From positions 1-64,000 of the forward strand of contig DASXWH010000170.1 of assembly GCA_036503775.1 (NCBI GenBank): a stretch of 64,000 bases of DNA, given 5' to 3'. A program made the position numbers and the translations under genes. Within the stretch, counting starts at the first letter, position 1; each line of letters begins with the position of its first letter. A model generated the notes under the pieces. The model saw only the letters and a program-made list of their open reading frames with translations, had not been told where the DNA came from and did no database searches. This DNA comes from Ohtaekwangia sp036503775. Lineage in GTDB: Bacteria; Bacteroidota; Bacteroidia; Cytophagales; Cyclobacteriaceae. Positions 18,280 through 27,501 of this stretch are shown here, one piece after another.

Positions 18280-19686
18280 ATGAATCTCTGGAAAAAAATT
18301 TCTTACCTGGGGGTCAGCCAGGGTCTTGACTTCCGGTTAACGCGAAGAATTGTTTTAGCAAACCGGTTTGGCCTGCTGATCGCTATAGTGACGCTGATCT
18401 TTATGGCTATTTTTTTAACCCGTGACAACGCACCCATTATTCCCTTGATCGGCATGTTGACCGTGGCCAGCTGTATCTGGTTTCTCAATGCTGTAGAACT
18501 CACTCGTCTGTCAAGATTCCTTACCTGCCTGATTCCACCGATAGGATTATTGGCGCTTAACATTTCTCAAAAATTGGGAGGAGCGGAAGTAGACATTCTG
18601 CAATACGCCACACCTCGTATGATCATTATCGGATCCCTCGGTTTGCCATTCGCTATATTCACTGCCTTTGAAAAAAAATACGTTTGGAGTGCTGTCGCTG
18701 TTATTCTATTGTTGGGTTTTGGGTATGATTTCATTCATCAATGGCTTGGCATCGATCATCAATCGTTAGGAATCGAAAGTAAGGGTTACGGAATCATCTT
18801 TGAAGATTCCATCGTGCTGTCGCTTATCGTTCTGGCTGCATCAGGTTTTATGTTCAGCATTGGTCATCAGTATGATGAAAAAGCGCAGAAACTGTTAGAT
18901 GATGCGCTTGCCCAAACAGATTTCCTGCGTAAAAACGAGGAGGACATGAAAAAGACCTTGCTCGAGCTGGAAGCTTCGCGTCAGAAGGAAGAAGAACGAA
19001 GCTGGATAGCCAAAGGTGTTGCTGAACTAAGTGAGATATTGCAAACAGCGGATGGTTCTGGAAGTATTTATGAACGATGGCTGGCATCACTGATCAAGTA
19101 CCTGGGTGTTAACCAGGGTGGATTGTTTATCTCGGACGAACAGGATGGCGAAGTTGTATTGAATCTGGTTGCCAGTTATGCCTATGAACGAAAAAAATTC
19201 CTGCAACGAACAATTCATTCCGGTGAAGGATTGGTGGGCCAGGCATTTCTGGAAGGCGATCGCATTTACCTCAAGCAGATACCTGGCGAATATGTTCACA
19301 TTACTTCAGGGCTGGGTGAGGCAACACCCCGTGTGCTTGTTCTGGTCCCGGTGAAGACTTCCCAATCAACTGAGGCCGTTCTGGAACTCGCTTCCTTTTC
19401 CGAACTTCCGCCACATCACCTGGAGTTACTGGATAAGCTTTCTGAATCACTGGCTTCTTTTATTGCTAATAATAAAGTTAATCAGCGCACAAAAAAGCTG
19501 TTGGAGCAGGCTCAGACCATGAGTGAAGAATTGAAATCCAACGAGGAAGAAATGAGACAAAATCTGGAGGAGCTTACGGCAACGCAGGAGGCGATGAGTC
19601 GTAAGGAGCGTGAATACCAGCAACGTATTGCCGATCTGGAGTCCGCTCTTACTGCTTCGCAGATTCAGATGCCGGCCAATCGATAG
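18280..19686 (+). CDS. Membrane protein with GAF domain and coiled coil, no output domain
   Basis: The N-terminal 195 residues hold about six hydrophobic helices. A coiled coil (about 205-245) joins them to a GAF-like sensor domain (about 260-400, with GVNQGGLFISDE and EGLVGQAFLEGDRIYLKQIP). A second coiled coil with the LEELTATQEAM motif closes the protein. That motif usually links PAS/GAF sensors to histidine kinase domains in Cytophagales, but here the protein stops after residue 468 with no kinase, cyclase or HTH module. Inference: a membrane-bound small-molecule sensor acting through protein contacts. No adjacent kinase gene is present. The 133-base upstream gap, shared with the divergent TrmH-like gene, holds no clear promoter box. 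Confidence 0.8.
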   Translation: MNLWKKISYLGVSQGLDFRLTRRIVLANRFGLLIAIVTLIFMAIFLTRDNAPIIPLIGMLTVASCIWFLNAVELTRLSRFLTCLIPPIGLLALNISQKLGGAEVDILQYATPRMIIIGSLGLPFAIFTAFEKKYVWSAVAVILLLGFGYDFIHQWLGIDHQSLGIESKGYGIIFEDSIVLSLIVLAASGFMFSIGHQYDEKAQKLLDDALAQTDFLRKNEEDMKKTLLELEASRQKEEERSWIAKGVAELSEILQTADGSGSIYERWLASLIKYLGVNQGGLFISDEQDGEVVLNLVASYAYERKKFLQRTIHSGEGLVGQAFLEGDRIYLKQIPGEYVHITSGLGEATPRVLVLVPVKTSQSTEAVLELASFSELPPHHLELLDKLSESLASFIANNKVNQRTKKLLEQAQTMSEELKSNEEEMRQNLEELTATQEAMSRKEREYQQRIADLESALTASQIQMPANR

Positions 19687-19737
19687 CATAGACGAATAAA
19701 AATTTCAGTGAGACCGGCCATGCTCTGTCGACTTTTT

Positions 19738-19745
19738 TATCTTTG
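19738..19745 (+). promoter_or_regulatory. Putative -7 promoter box of mutS (near-leaderless)
   Basis: TATCTTTG matches the Bacteroidota -7 consensus TAnnTTTG and ends only 5 bases before the mutS ATG, so transcription would start at or next to the start codon. No TTG is found at the expected -33 distance, which lowers confidence. Confidence 0.35.
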
Positions 19746-19750
19746 CCCAA

Positions 19751-22360
19751 ATGGCCGAGGCAAAAACATCAACCGAAACACCTCTTCAGAAGCAATACAA
19801 TGCTATTAAAGCAAAGTATCCGGGTGCCCTTTTACTTTTCCGGGTTGGTGATTTTTATGAAACGTTTGGAGAGGATGCCATTACAGCCAGCAAGATCTTA
19901 GACATTGTACTCACCAAGCGTGGAAATGGTACAGCTTCAGAAACCACACTCGCGGGTTTCCCGCACCATTCCCTGGATACTTATCTGCCAAAGCTTGTTC
20001 GGGCGGGCCAACGTGTTGCTATCTGTGATCAGTTGGAAGATCCTCGTTTTGTAAAGGGTATTGTGAAGCGGGGTGTCACCGAGCTTGTCACTCCCGGATT
20101 GTCTTTCAACGACAATGTCCTTGAACGCAAACAAAACAATTTTCTGGCGTCTGTTTTTGCCGGAAAAAATGCCTACGGTGTTTCGTTTCTGGATGTTTCT
20201 ACCGGAGAATTTTATGCGGCACAGGGTAATGAGAATTACATTCTGAAGCTGATACAGGGATTTTCTCCTGCTGAAATTATTTTCAGCAAGCAGGCACGAT
20301 CCGTTTTTGAAGATCTTTTTTCAGAAGAGTACAGCACCTTTGCCCTGGAGGATTGGGTATATGGCTATGATTATGCATATGAAAAACTGATCAACCAGTT
20401 CAAGACTGCATCACTAAAAGGATTTGGTGTGGAGGATTATGGTGAAGCGATCATTGCGGCTGGAGCTATCCTTCATTACCTCGATGACACGGAGCATAAA
20501 GACACGTCACATATCTCTTCGATTTCCAGAATTGATGAAGATAAATATGTATGGCTCGATAAGTTCACTATCCGAAATCTCGAGATCGTTCACTCACAAC
20601 ATGATGGTGGTGTTCCACTCATTGATGTTCTGGACCGGACGGTTACGCCCATGGGTTCGCGCCAACTTCGTAAATGGATGATCCTGCCGCTGAAGGAAAA
20701 GCCGGCTATCGATGAAAGGCTGAACATGGTGGATACTTTTTTCCAGGAGTCGTCACTAGCGGAGAAGGTAATTGAACCATTAAAGCAGATAACGGATTTA
20801 GAACGGTTGATATCAAAGGTTGCTGTCAATCGCATCAACCCCCGGGAGATGTTGCAACTGAAGCGCTCACTGAAATGCATTGAGCCGATCAAACAGACGT
20901 TGAGTTCACACACTTCAATAGAGTTGAGAAAACTGGCAGATCAGCTTCATCCCTGTGAATTTCTATTGGAGAAAATTGAACGGGAGCTTCGCGAGGATGT
21001 TTCGATCAATAGCAGCCAGGGAAATCTAATCAAGGAAGGAATCGATGCAGAGCTGGATGAACTTCAACGAATTGCTTTTTCGGGAAAGGATTATCTTTTA
21101 CAGATCCAAAAACGGGAGGTAGAACGAACCGGTATCAATTCACTCAAGATCTCCTACAACAAGGTGTTCGGTTATTACCTGGAGGTAAGTAACGCCAATA
21201 AAGACAAGGTACCTTCTGACTGGATCCGTAAGCAGACACTGGTCAACGCGGAACGCTACATTACGGAAGAACTAAAGGTCTACGAAGAGAAAATCCTTCA
21301 TGCAGAAGAAAAGCTTGTTGTCATTGAGCAACGCATCTTCAATGGAATGATCAGCACGGCAACTGATTTTATTCCACAGATACAACAAAATGCCCGTGTG
21401 CTTGCTGTTCTGGATTGCCTTCTTTCATTTGCACAGGTTGCGCATTCCAATCGGTATGCAAAACCCACCATCAATGAATCTGTAGTAGTAGATATCAAAG
21501 CGGGTCGCCACCCTGTAATTGAGAAGCAATTGCCGATAGGTGAATCTTACGTTCCCAATGATATTTATCTCGATAGTGATAATCAGCAGGTGTTAATCAT
21601 TACCGGGCCGAACATGGCAGGTAAGTCTGCCTTACTTCGTCAAACCGCCCTGATCGTTTTACTGGCGCAGATGGGAAGCTTTGTTCCAGCCGAATCTGCT
21701 TCAATTGGTATCGTGGATAAAGTATTTACGCGTGTGGGTGCTTCAGATAATCTTTCCAGGGGTGAGTCTACATTCATGGTGGAGATGACGGAGACCGCCA
21801 GCATCCTTAACAACCTGAGTAACCGGAGCCTGATTCTGATGGATGAGATAGGCAGAGGTACCAGTACCTACGATGGCGTTTCTATTGCGTGGGCTATTGT
21901 TGAATACCTTCATAATCATAAAGAGTTTAAGCCGAAGACACTTTTTGCCACGCACTATCATGAACTTAATCAGTTAGCAGAAGACCTGACGCGCGTGAAG
22001 AACTTCAATGTTTCTGTAAAGGAAGTTGGCGATAAGATTATTTTCATGAGGAAGCTGAAAGAAGGTGGAAGCGAACACAGCTTTGGTATTCACGTAGCAC
22101 AACTTGCCGGTATGCCGAATCGTGTTGTGTTTCGTGCGAATGAGATTCTTCACTTTCTCGAAAAAGACAAACATAAAAACGAGAGTAAACAGAGGCTTCA
22201 GGAAATCCCGAAACCCACACCGCAGATGAGTTTGTTTGAAAGCGATCCACGCTTCAAAGAAGTAGAAGAGAAACTTCGGTTGATTGACATTAATACCATT
22301 AGTCCCGTGGAGGCGTTGTTGAAATTGAATGAGCTTATCACGGTGATGAATCGAAAGTAA
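19751..22360 (+). CDS. mutS: DNA mismatch repair protein MutS
   Basis: Recognises base mismatches and small loops and starts mismatch repair. The 869-residue length fits MutS1. The N-terminal mismatch-binding motif is seen in RVGDFYETFGEDA (F-x-E). The ATPase domain has Walker A GPNMAGKSALLRQ, the signature SRGESTFMVEMTE, Walker B LILMDEIGRGTS and the FATHYHEL switch. The domain order (mismatch binding, connector, lever, clamp, ATPase) appears complete and the C-terminal helix-turn-helix dimer region is present. MutL is not nearby. Confidence 0.98.
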   Translation: MAEAKTSTETPLQKQYNAIKAKYPGALLLFRVGDFYETFGEDAITASKILDIVLTKRGNGTASETTLAGFPHHSLDTYLPKLVRAGQRVAICDQLEDPRFVKGIVKRGVTELVTPGLSFNDNVLERKQNNFLASVFAGKNAYGVSFLDVSTGEFYAAQGNENYILKLIQGFSPAEIIFSKQARSVFEDLFSEEYSTFALEDWVYGYDYAYEKLINQFKTASLKGFGVEDYGEAIIAAGAILHYLDDTEHKDTSHISSISRIDEDKYVWLDKFTIRNLEIVHSQHDGGVPLIDVLDRTVTPMGSRQLRKWMILPLKEKPAIDERLNMVDTFFQESSLAEKVIEPLKQITDLERLISKVAVNRINPREMLQLKRSLKCIEPIKQTLSSHTSIELRKLADQLHPCEFLLEKIERELREDVSINSSQGNLIKEGIDAELDELQRIAFSGKDYLLQIQKREVERTGINSLKISYNKVFGYYLEVSNANKDKVPSDWIRKQTLVNAERYITEELKVYEEKILHAEEKLVVIEQRIFNGMISTATDFIPQIQQNARVLAVLDCLLSFAQVAHSNRYAKPTINESVVVDIKAGRHPVIEKQLPIGESYVPNDIYLDSDNQQVLIITGPNMAGKSALLRQTALIVLLAQMGSFVPAESASIGIVDKVFTRVGASDNLSRGESTFMVEMTETASILNNLSNRSLILMDEIGRGTSTYDGVSIAWAIVEYLHNHKEFKPKTLFATHYHELNQLAEDLTRVKNFNVSVKEVGDKIIFMRKLKEGGSEHSFGIHVAQLAGMPNRVVFRANEILHFLEKDKHKNESKQRLQEIPKPTPQMSLFESDPRFKEVEEKLRLIDINTISPVEALLKLNELITVMNRK

Positions 22361-22377
22361 TCTTGCTTACCGTTTTT

Positions 22378-24162
22378 ATGAAGAAACAGATTATTCAGAT
22401 CCTTCTGCTCGCATTCGTGGCAGCATTTCTCATGCACTGTAACCGTAATGTAAATGAGACTGTTATTGCGCTTCCTGGTGATCCGTTTGTAAACACCATG
22501 GTTCCGGTTCAAAATTTCGTGGTCGATAGCAAACAGGACAATGTTGTTGAAGCTGAAAACGGAGCCACCATAGTTTTCCCCAAAGGTTGTTTTAAAACAA
22601 GTGATGGCGAGGTTGTAACAGAAGAAGTTAAAATTGAAATAGCGGAAGCAATTTCCCTGGACGAAATGATATTGTCAAACCTGACAACCACGTCTGACGG
22701 GAAACTACTGGAGACCGATGGCATGATCTATTTCAATGCCACTACCCAAGCTGGTGAACAGCTCTTCATCAACAAAGATATTCCTGTTCACATCACCATT
22801 AGAACGCCCGAGATAAAACCCGGAATGATGGCATACAAAGGAGTTCGCGATGAGAACGGCAATATGAACTGGATTGAGCCTAAAGAATTGGACAAATATC
22901 TCATCACCGTGAATATTGATTCACTTGATTTTCTGCCCTACGGGTTCAGGGAAACGGTGGACAAAGGAATGCCTTTTAGAAAATACAAAACGTCAACACA
23001 GCAATTAGCCGATAGTTTGTATTATGCTCTTTCGTTTTCTGATAGTAAAGAATTGAATCTCACACCCACCAAAGTCAATGAATCTTATTATGACAAGAAT
23101 AAGGGTGATAGAAACTACAGCGATGAAATTAGGACGGAGGACTCACCACCAAAAAACTGTGGAATAGATCCGGCAATTATTCGGGCCATAAAGTCTGAAA
23201 AGTTTCAGAATACCCTGATTGCTACTCATGAATTTGAATCGCGATTGCAGGCTATTTTTCAAAGCTGTGACAATTCTATTCTGGAAGTGTATATACGCAA
23301 TCTTGATAAAAATTTGTATGAACTCGATAGCATGGCAGCCGCACTTTGCGAGGAGAAGGGTTTACATAATTGTTTTCACACCCTGGATGATTTTTCGAAA
23401 CAACGACTGACTAAAGTGAAAGACAGTGAGCCCTCTGTGAAACTCCTTCGACAGCACTATGAAAAAGAATTAGCCAAAGTCAAGGCCGAGTTAAAGAAGC
23501 AAAAGGACAAAGCCATGAAGTCTCTGCAGCAGAAGAACGAGGAGGCTGAAAAAATCGTCAATGCTTATAAGAAGTTACTTTGGAAACGTGAAAAATACCG
23601 AATGAATACGTATGGATTCACCTGGACCGATACGGGTTGGATAAATATTGATAACGGAACGCTGCCAAAGTCCTGGGCGAGTAAACCTTTAGAAATCATT
23701 ATTGAAAACGGAAAAGAATTTGACCGTGTCCATTCTTATGTTATCTATTCTTCGATCCGAAGTTTGTACCGACTCAATACGGATGACAATGTAAATTTTT
23801 ACGTGGGTAACAATGAATTGAAAGAAATGCTGATGCCTAAACAAGATCCGGCAGTTGCTATTGCTATTGGGTATAAAGGGGATGTTCCTTCTCTGGCTAT
23901 TAAAATTTTTGGTACGGACTCAACGTCAAGGATAACTATGACCCTGTCAGCATCCACACCCGAAATGGTTAAAGAAACCCTTGCGAAATACGACAACTAC
24001 TCCAAAGAGAATCGTATCACGCATGACCTGAAGTATATGGAGAAACTCTATCACGAAGAACAGAGACAAAAGCAACTGCTAAAAGAAGAGGAGTTTTTAA
24101 TTCAACTGTTAAGGGTAGCTTACCCCTGCTGTCCTATAAAGGAAGAAAAAAATGTAGAATAG
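22378..24162 (+). CDS. Large lipoprotein of unknown function with central coiled coil
   Basis: The frame opens at a TTG (22363) three bases after mutS, but the ATG at 22378 is the better start: it gives a compact signal sequence MKKQIIQILLL ending FLMHC, a lipobox at Cys21. The mature N-terminal 150 residues (VVEAENGATIVFPKGCF, then VTEEVKIEIAEA) resemble ZU5/GAIN-like beta domains seen in other Bacteroidota surface lipoproteins; this is a loose resemblance. A charged coiled coil lies at about residues 355-405 (KELAKVKAELKKQKDKA), then another beta-rich domain. Fifteen to eighteen bases separate it from mutS, yet no functional link is apparent. Function unknown. Confidence 0.72.
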   Translation: MKKQIIQILLLAFVAAFLMHCNRNVNETVIALPGDPFVNTMVPVQNFVVDSKQDNVVEAENGATIVFPKGCFKTSDGEVVTEEVKIEIAEAISLDEMILSNLTTTSDGKLLETDGMIYFNATTQAGEQLFINKDIPVHITIRTPEIKPGMMAYKGVRDENGNMNWIEPKELDKYLITVNIDSLDFLPYGFRETVDKGMPFRKYKTSTQQLADSLYYALSFSDSKELNLTPTKVNESYYDKNKGDRNYSDEIRTEDSPPKNCGIDPAIIRAIKSEKFQNTLIATHEFESRLQAIFQSCDNSILEVYIRNLDKNLYELDSMAAALCEEKGLHNCFHTLDDFSKQRLTKVKDSEPSVKLLRQHYEKELAKVKAELKKQKDKAMKSLQQKNEEAEKIVNAYKKLLWKREKYRMNTYGFTWTDTGWINIDNGTLPKSWASKPLEIIIENGKEFDRVHSYVIYSSIRSLYRLNTDDNVNFYVGNNELKEMLMPKQDPAVAIAIGYKGDVPSLAIKIFGTDSTSRITMTLSASTPEMVKETLAKYDNYSKENRITHDLKYMEKLYHEEQRQKQLLKEEEFLIQLLRVAYPCCPIKEEKNVE

Positions 24163-24183
24163 GTTAAAGACTGAAAACATCGG

Positions 24184-24783
24184 CTAAGCAGATCGCTTAA
24201 CCTCCATTACTCTTTTCCGAATGCGGCTTAGGGATTCAGGCTGAACTCCGAGATACGAAGCAATATGCAGAAGTGGTACACGCTCAATAATATGAGGACG
24301 TGTATGCATCAGATCCAGGTAAAGCTCTTCGGGTGATTTACTGAGAAGATCGCGACTGCGCTGTGCCAGATGAAGAAAAAGAGACTCGGCAATGAGTCGC
24401 CCATACTTTTGCCATACGGGATACTGCTCATACAGACTTTGAACACTTTCGTAATCAAGCTCTACCAGCTCACAGTCTTCCATAGCTTTTACATTGATTC
24501 TGGCCGGCTTACGCGTCAGGAAACTTTCGTAGTCAGAGGCATATTCATTTTCAAAGAAGAAATTCTTGGTAGTCTCATGTCCATCAACATCCCAATAGGC
24601 GCGAAAGGAACCACGGTTGATAAAGGAAACATAATTGCATACTTCACCGGCCTCTACCAAAAACTCACCTTTGAATAATTTTTTGCGGCTAAGCAGGTTG
24701 CGATGGAAACTCCATTCTTCTTCTGTTATTGAGAAAATTGATGCAATGTACTTTCGAAGCTGGTCGTACTCTGGGGTTGGCAT
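24184..24783 (-). CDS. Crp/Fnr family transcriptional regulator
   Basis: An N-terminal cyclic-nucleotide-binding-type beta barrel (FKGEFLVEAGEVCNYVSFINRGSF) is joined by a long helix to a C-terminal HTH (LLHIASYLGVQPESLSRIRKRV). No Fnr-type cysteine cluster is present, so an oxygen-sensing iron-sulfur form is unlikely. The start at 24783 (MPTPEYDQL) matches the usual beginning of this family. The upstream ATG at 24819 would add 12 residues but sits directly against the terminator of the preceding TonB receptor gene. The gene follows that receptor on the same strand, and a TTGA-N6-TCAA site typical of this regulator family lies upstream of the receptor, suggesting a dedicated regulator. Confidence 0.88.
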   Translation of the reverse strand: MPTPEYDQLRKYIASIFSITEEEWSFHRNLLSRKKLFKGEFLVEAGEVCNYVSFINRGSFRAYWDVDGHETTKNFFFENEYASDYESFLTRKPARINVKAMEDCELVELDYESVQSLYEQYPVWQKYGRLIAESLFLHLAQRSRDLLSKSPEELYLDLMHTRPHIIERVPLLHIASYLGVQPESLSRIRKRVMEVKRSA

Positions 24784-24820
24784 ACCCGAAGGTACGTGAA
24801 AAATGAGTTTCAGGTTCATG

Positions 24821-24853
24821 AAAAACCGGATGCTCCGCTTAGCACCCGGTTTA
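24821..24853 (-). terminator. Rho-independent terminator after the TonB-dependent receptor gene
   Basis: Read on the minus strand, AAACCGGGTGCT pairs with AGCATCCGGTTT across a six-base loop with one G-T wobble, followed by T residues. It separates the receptor gene from the Crp/Fnr gene. Confidence 0.7.
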
Positions 24854-24890
24854 CCAATCTCTCATAGTAAAAGTTCAGATAGCGGAAATT

Positions 24891-27305
24891 TCAGAAAGTG
24901 AAGCGTACAAACGGTACCGGAAAGAAGGATTGCTGATACTGCGTTGAAACACTGTTTGTTCTGGGATTATAATTCTGCGCAAAAATATTTTTGTTATTGG
25001 TCAGGTTTTGAAGGTCCAGGGCAATTTCAAGGGTGCTCCTGGCATATTCCTTCCGGTACGACAGCTTCAGGTCTGTTCTGAAATAGGGATCTTGTTTTTC
25101 ACTGAAGGCTTTGTCTTCCTCGTAAATGGTGCGGCCATACTGCTGCGACAGCGCGAAGTCGATTGGTGTCAACCGCTTGCCTCCTATAGTTGTCACCTTC
25201 AGGTTTACCGAGAAGAATTTTCCCTCAGACAGACTCCATTCTTTTCCGGCCAGCACATTCAAAACATACTGCGTATTGAAAGCTGTATTCCGCTCAACAC
25301 CATCGCTTCCTTTATATTTCGAATCAAACAAAGAGGATGTGATAAGGAAGTAGTATCCTTTACTGAAAAATCTTTCGAGTGTGAACTCCAGACCATAGTT
25401 ATGCCCCGTTCCTTTGTTAACAAGTGAATCTTCCTCCAATGGTGCAAAGCTGGAACCCGTGTTCAACACAGAGAATGAGCTTGATGTCTGTTCAACGGGA
25501 ACATTTTTTAAATGCTGATAATAGGTTTCAGCTTTCAGACGAAGATTTGATGAGATATTCCAGTCGTACGTAAGCACATAATGCTGACTTGTGCTGAAGC
25601 CAAGGTTAGTATTGGTTTGAAGAATGTCTCCGTTTTCATTTTTGCTTTGCACGAAAGAGGTGGTGATGTTCTGTGCCTGGTTATGCAGACCAAATCCGGC
25701 ACTGATGGATTGGTTTCCATTGATCAGGTACTGCAAGCTTATGCGCGGTTCAATCGTAAACTCATCACTCAGTTCATAATACTGACCGTGTATACCGGTA
25801 TTGAGCGACAACTGCGTGCTGAACCGGTGTTTCCATGTGGTATAAAACTGATACAGCGCTGTATTGCCATCCACGTCCAGCCGAACAGTATCGGAATTGA
25901 TATTAGCATAGATGTCCTGGTTGAAGAGATCAAAAACAGAGTAATCAATAATAAGACCTGATGTCAGGCTGTTCCTGGCGCTGAATTTTGTGCGCGTATA
26001 AAAGCTGAAGGAATATTTTTGCGTGCTCATATCCGCTCTCATACGCAGGTACTTGGCGATAACATCGTTCTCTGCATTTCTGACAAGCGAATCGGCTGTG
26101 AATTTTTCGTGTGTTGTGCTCACACCAGCAGTGAATTTGGCGAAGGTGCGTTCTGAAAAATTGGTTTCGTAGCTGGTGCCGAAAATGCCGGTTTGGTATC
26201 GTGGATACGAATCCAGGTTTTCGCTTCCATATAAATCCCCATCGTTGTCCAGATCAGCTTCACTTCCCAGCAGATCGATTTCACTCATACCCCCGAGTCC
26301 AAAGAAGATCCACTTTCCTTTCTCCGTTGGCAGGCTGACTTTGAAATTAAGATCATGGTAGATGGGGGTGTTTGAACCGGTACCAAATTCAATACCTAAA
26401 CTTTGAAATATCCCAAGGGTGGAGTAGCGGTAGTTGGCTACGTAAGAGGCTTTTGAGTTTTTAGACAACGGACCTTCTGCGCCAAGTTCAAATCCATTGA
26501 ATCCAGCCTGAGCTATGAATTCACGTTTCTGATTATTTCCATCCCGAAGCCTGATATCAAAGACGCCAGCTGTTGCGTTTCCATATTGAGCCGGAAATGC
26601 ACTGGTCATAAAATCAGATTTATCGAGGTTGTTGTTGTTTAACATGCTGACCGGACCACCTGTGCTTACCAGCGAACCAAAATGATTGGGGTTAGGAATG
26701 TTCAGCCCTTCCAATTGCCATAACATCCCGGTAGGAGAATTACCACGTACAACAATATCATTCCGTGAGTCATCACCGCCCACAACACCGGCAAAGTTGG
26801 CCGCCATACGTGACGGATCACCGATAGCACCCGCGTAGCGCTTGGTGTCATCTACATTAAATGAGCGTGCACTTACAACAGCAAGGTCGTTATTGGTAGC
26901 CGTTTTATCTTCCTTGGTATCACCTGTGATAACCACTTCGTTTAACGTGCTTACACTTTCCACCAGACCAACATTCAAAACCACTTCTTTCCCGGCTGTC
27001 ACTACTACGTTGGGCATGCTTTGTTCTTCATACCCGATGTATGTGATTTTTACGGAGTGACGCCCGACAGGTACTTTTTCAATCCGGTAAACACCTTCAA
27101 CATCAGTGGTACTGCCAAAGCTTTGACCTGTAACAGATATTACCGTTACACTCACACCGATTAAAGGTGTCTGAGAAACTTCATCCAGAACGCGTCCGCG
27201 AATGGTTTGGGTAGACTGTGCTGTTACGGGAATGTTAAGTGTAGTCAATAGCCCAAACAGAATCAGCAACAACTGTGAACACTGGAAGGAGAGATTTTTT
27301 TTCAT
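24891..27305 (-). CDS. TonB-dependent outer-membrane receptor with carboxypeptidase-regulatory-like domain
   Basis: An 804-residue outer-membrane transporter. After a signal peptide ending IPVTAQ comes a CarboxypepD_reg-like domain (about 33-118, TIRGRVLDEVSQTPLIGVSV), then a plug-like region with NDIVVRGNSPTGMLWQLEGL, and a C-terminal beta barrel ending in an aromatic residue (PFVRFTF), as expected for Bam-dependent barrel insertion. The plug is short compared with SusC proteins and there is no SusD partner, so glycan uptake is not implied; the cargo is unknown. The gene has its own terminator, and a dyad resembling a Crp/Fnr operator lies about 90 bases upstream of its start. Confidence 0.93.
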   Translation of the reverse strand: MKKNLSFQCSQLLLILFGLLTTLNIPVTAQSTQTIRGRVLDEVSQTPLIGVSVTVISVTGQSFGSTTDVEGVYRIEKVPVGRHSVKITYIGYEEQSMPNVVVTAGKEVVLNVGLVESVSTLNEVVITGDTKEDKTATNNDLAVVSARSFNVDDTKRYAGAIGDPSRMAANFAGVVGGDDSRNDIVVRGNSPTGMLWQLEGLNIPNPNHFGSLVSTGGPVSMLNNNNLDKSDFMTSAFPAQYGNATAGVFDIRLRDGNNQKREFIAQAGFNGFELGAEGPLSKNSKASYVANYRYSTLGIFQSLGIEFGTGSNTPIYHDLNFKVSLPTEKGKWIFFGLGGMSEIDLLGSEADLDNDGDLYGSENLDSYPRYQTGIFGTSYETNFSERTFAKFTAGVSTTHEKFTADSLVRNAENDVIAKYLRMRADMSTQKYSFSFYTRTKFSARNSLTSGLIIDYSVFDLFNQDIYANINSDTVRLDVDGNTALYQFYTTWKHRFSTQLSLNTGIHGQYYELSDEFTIEPRISLQYLINGNQSISAGFGLHNQAQNITTSFVQSKNENGDILQTNTNLGFSTSQHYVLTYDWNISSNLRLKAETYYQHLKNVPVEQTSSSFSVLNTGSSFAPLEEDSLVNKGTGHNYGLEFTLERFFSKGYYFLITSSLFDSKYKGSDGVERNTAFNTQYVLNVLAGKEWSLSEGKFFSVNLKVTTIGGKRLTPIDFALSQQYGRTIYEEDKAFSEKQDPYFRTDLKLSYRKEYARSTLEIALDLQNLTNNKNIFAQNYNPRTNSVSTQYQQSFFPVPFVRFTF

Positions 27306-27396
27306 GAGAGGATAAGGGTTTGTTTATATTTCCTGGAGACAAAATTGAAGACGAAAACCCCTACGGAATATTGATGTTGGTTAGTAAAACGAGTTG

Positions 27397-27420
27397 TTTT
27401 CTTGATCAAAGTCAAGAAAA
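27397..27420. promoter_or_regulatory. Putative Crp/Fnr-type operator (9-base dyad, TTGA-N6-TCAA core)
   Basis: TTTTCTTGA (27397-27405) and TCAAGAAAA (27412-27420) form a perfect dyad separated by six bases. The core TTGATCAAAGTCAA differs at one position from the Fnr consensus TTGAT-N4-ATCAA. It is located about 92 bases upstream of the TonB receptor start, and a Crp/Fnr-family gene follows that receptor. Function inferred. Confidence 0.5.
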
Positions 27421-27501
27421 TGACGGGAACTGCGCGAAGATGTCAGGAAAGAATAGGGAGTGGGGTGAAAGGATAGGCAGAATGAAAGTTGGTACAGCGA
27501 A

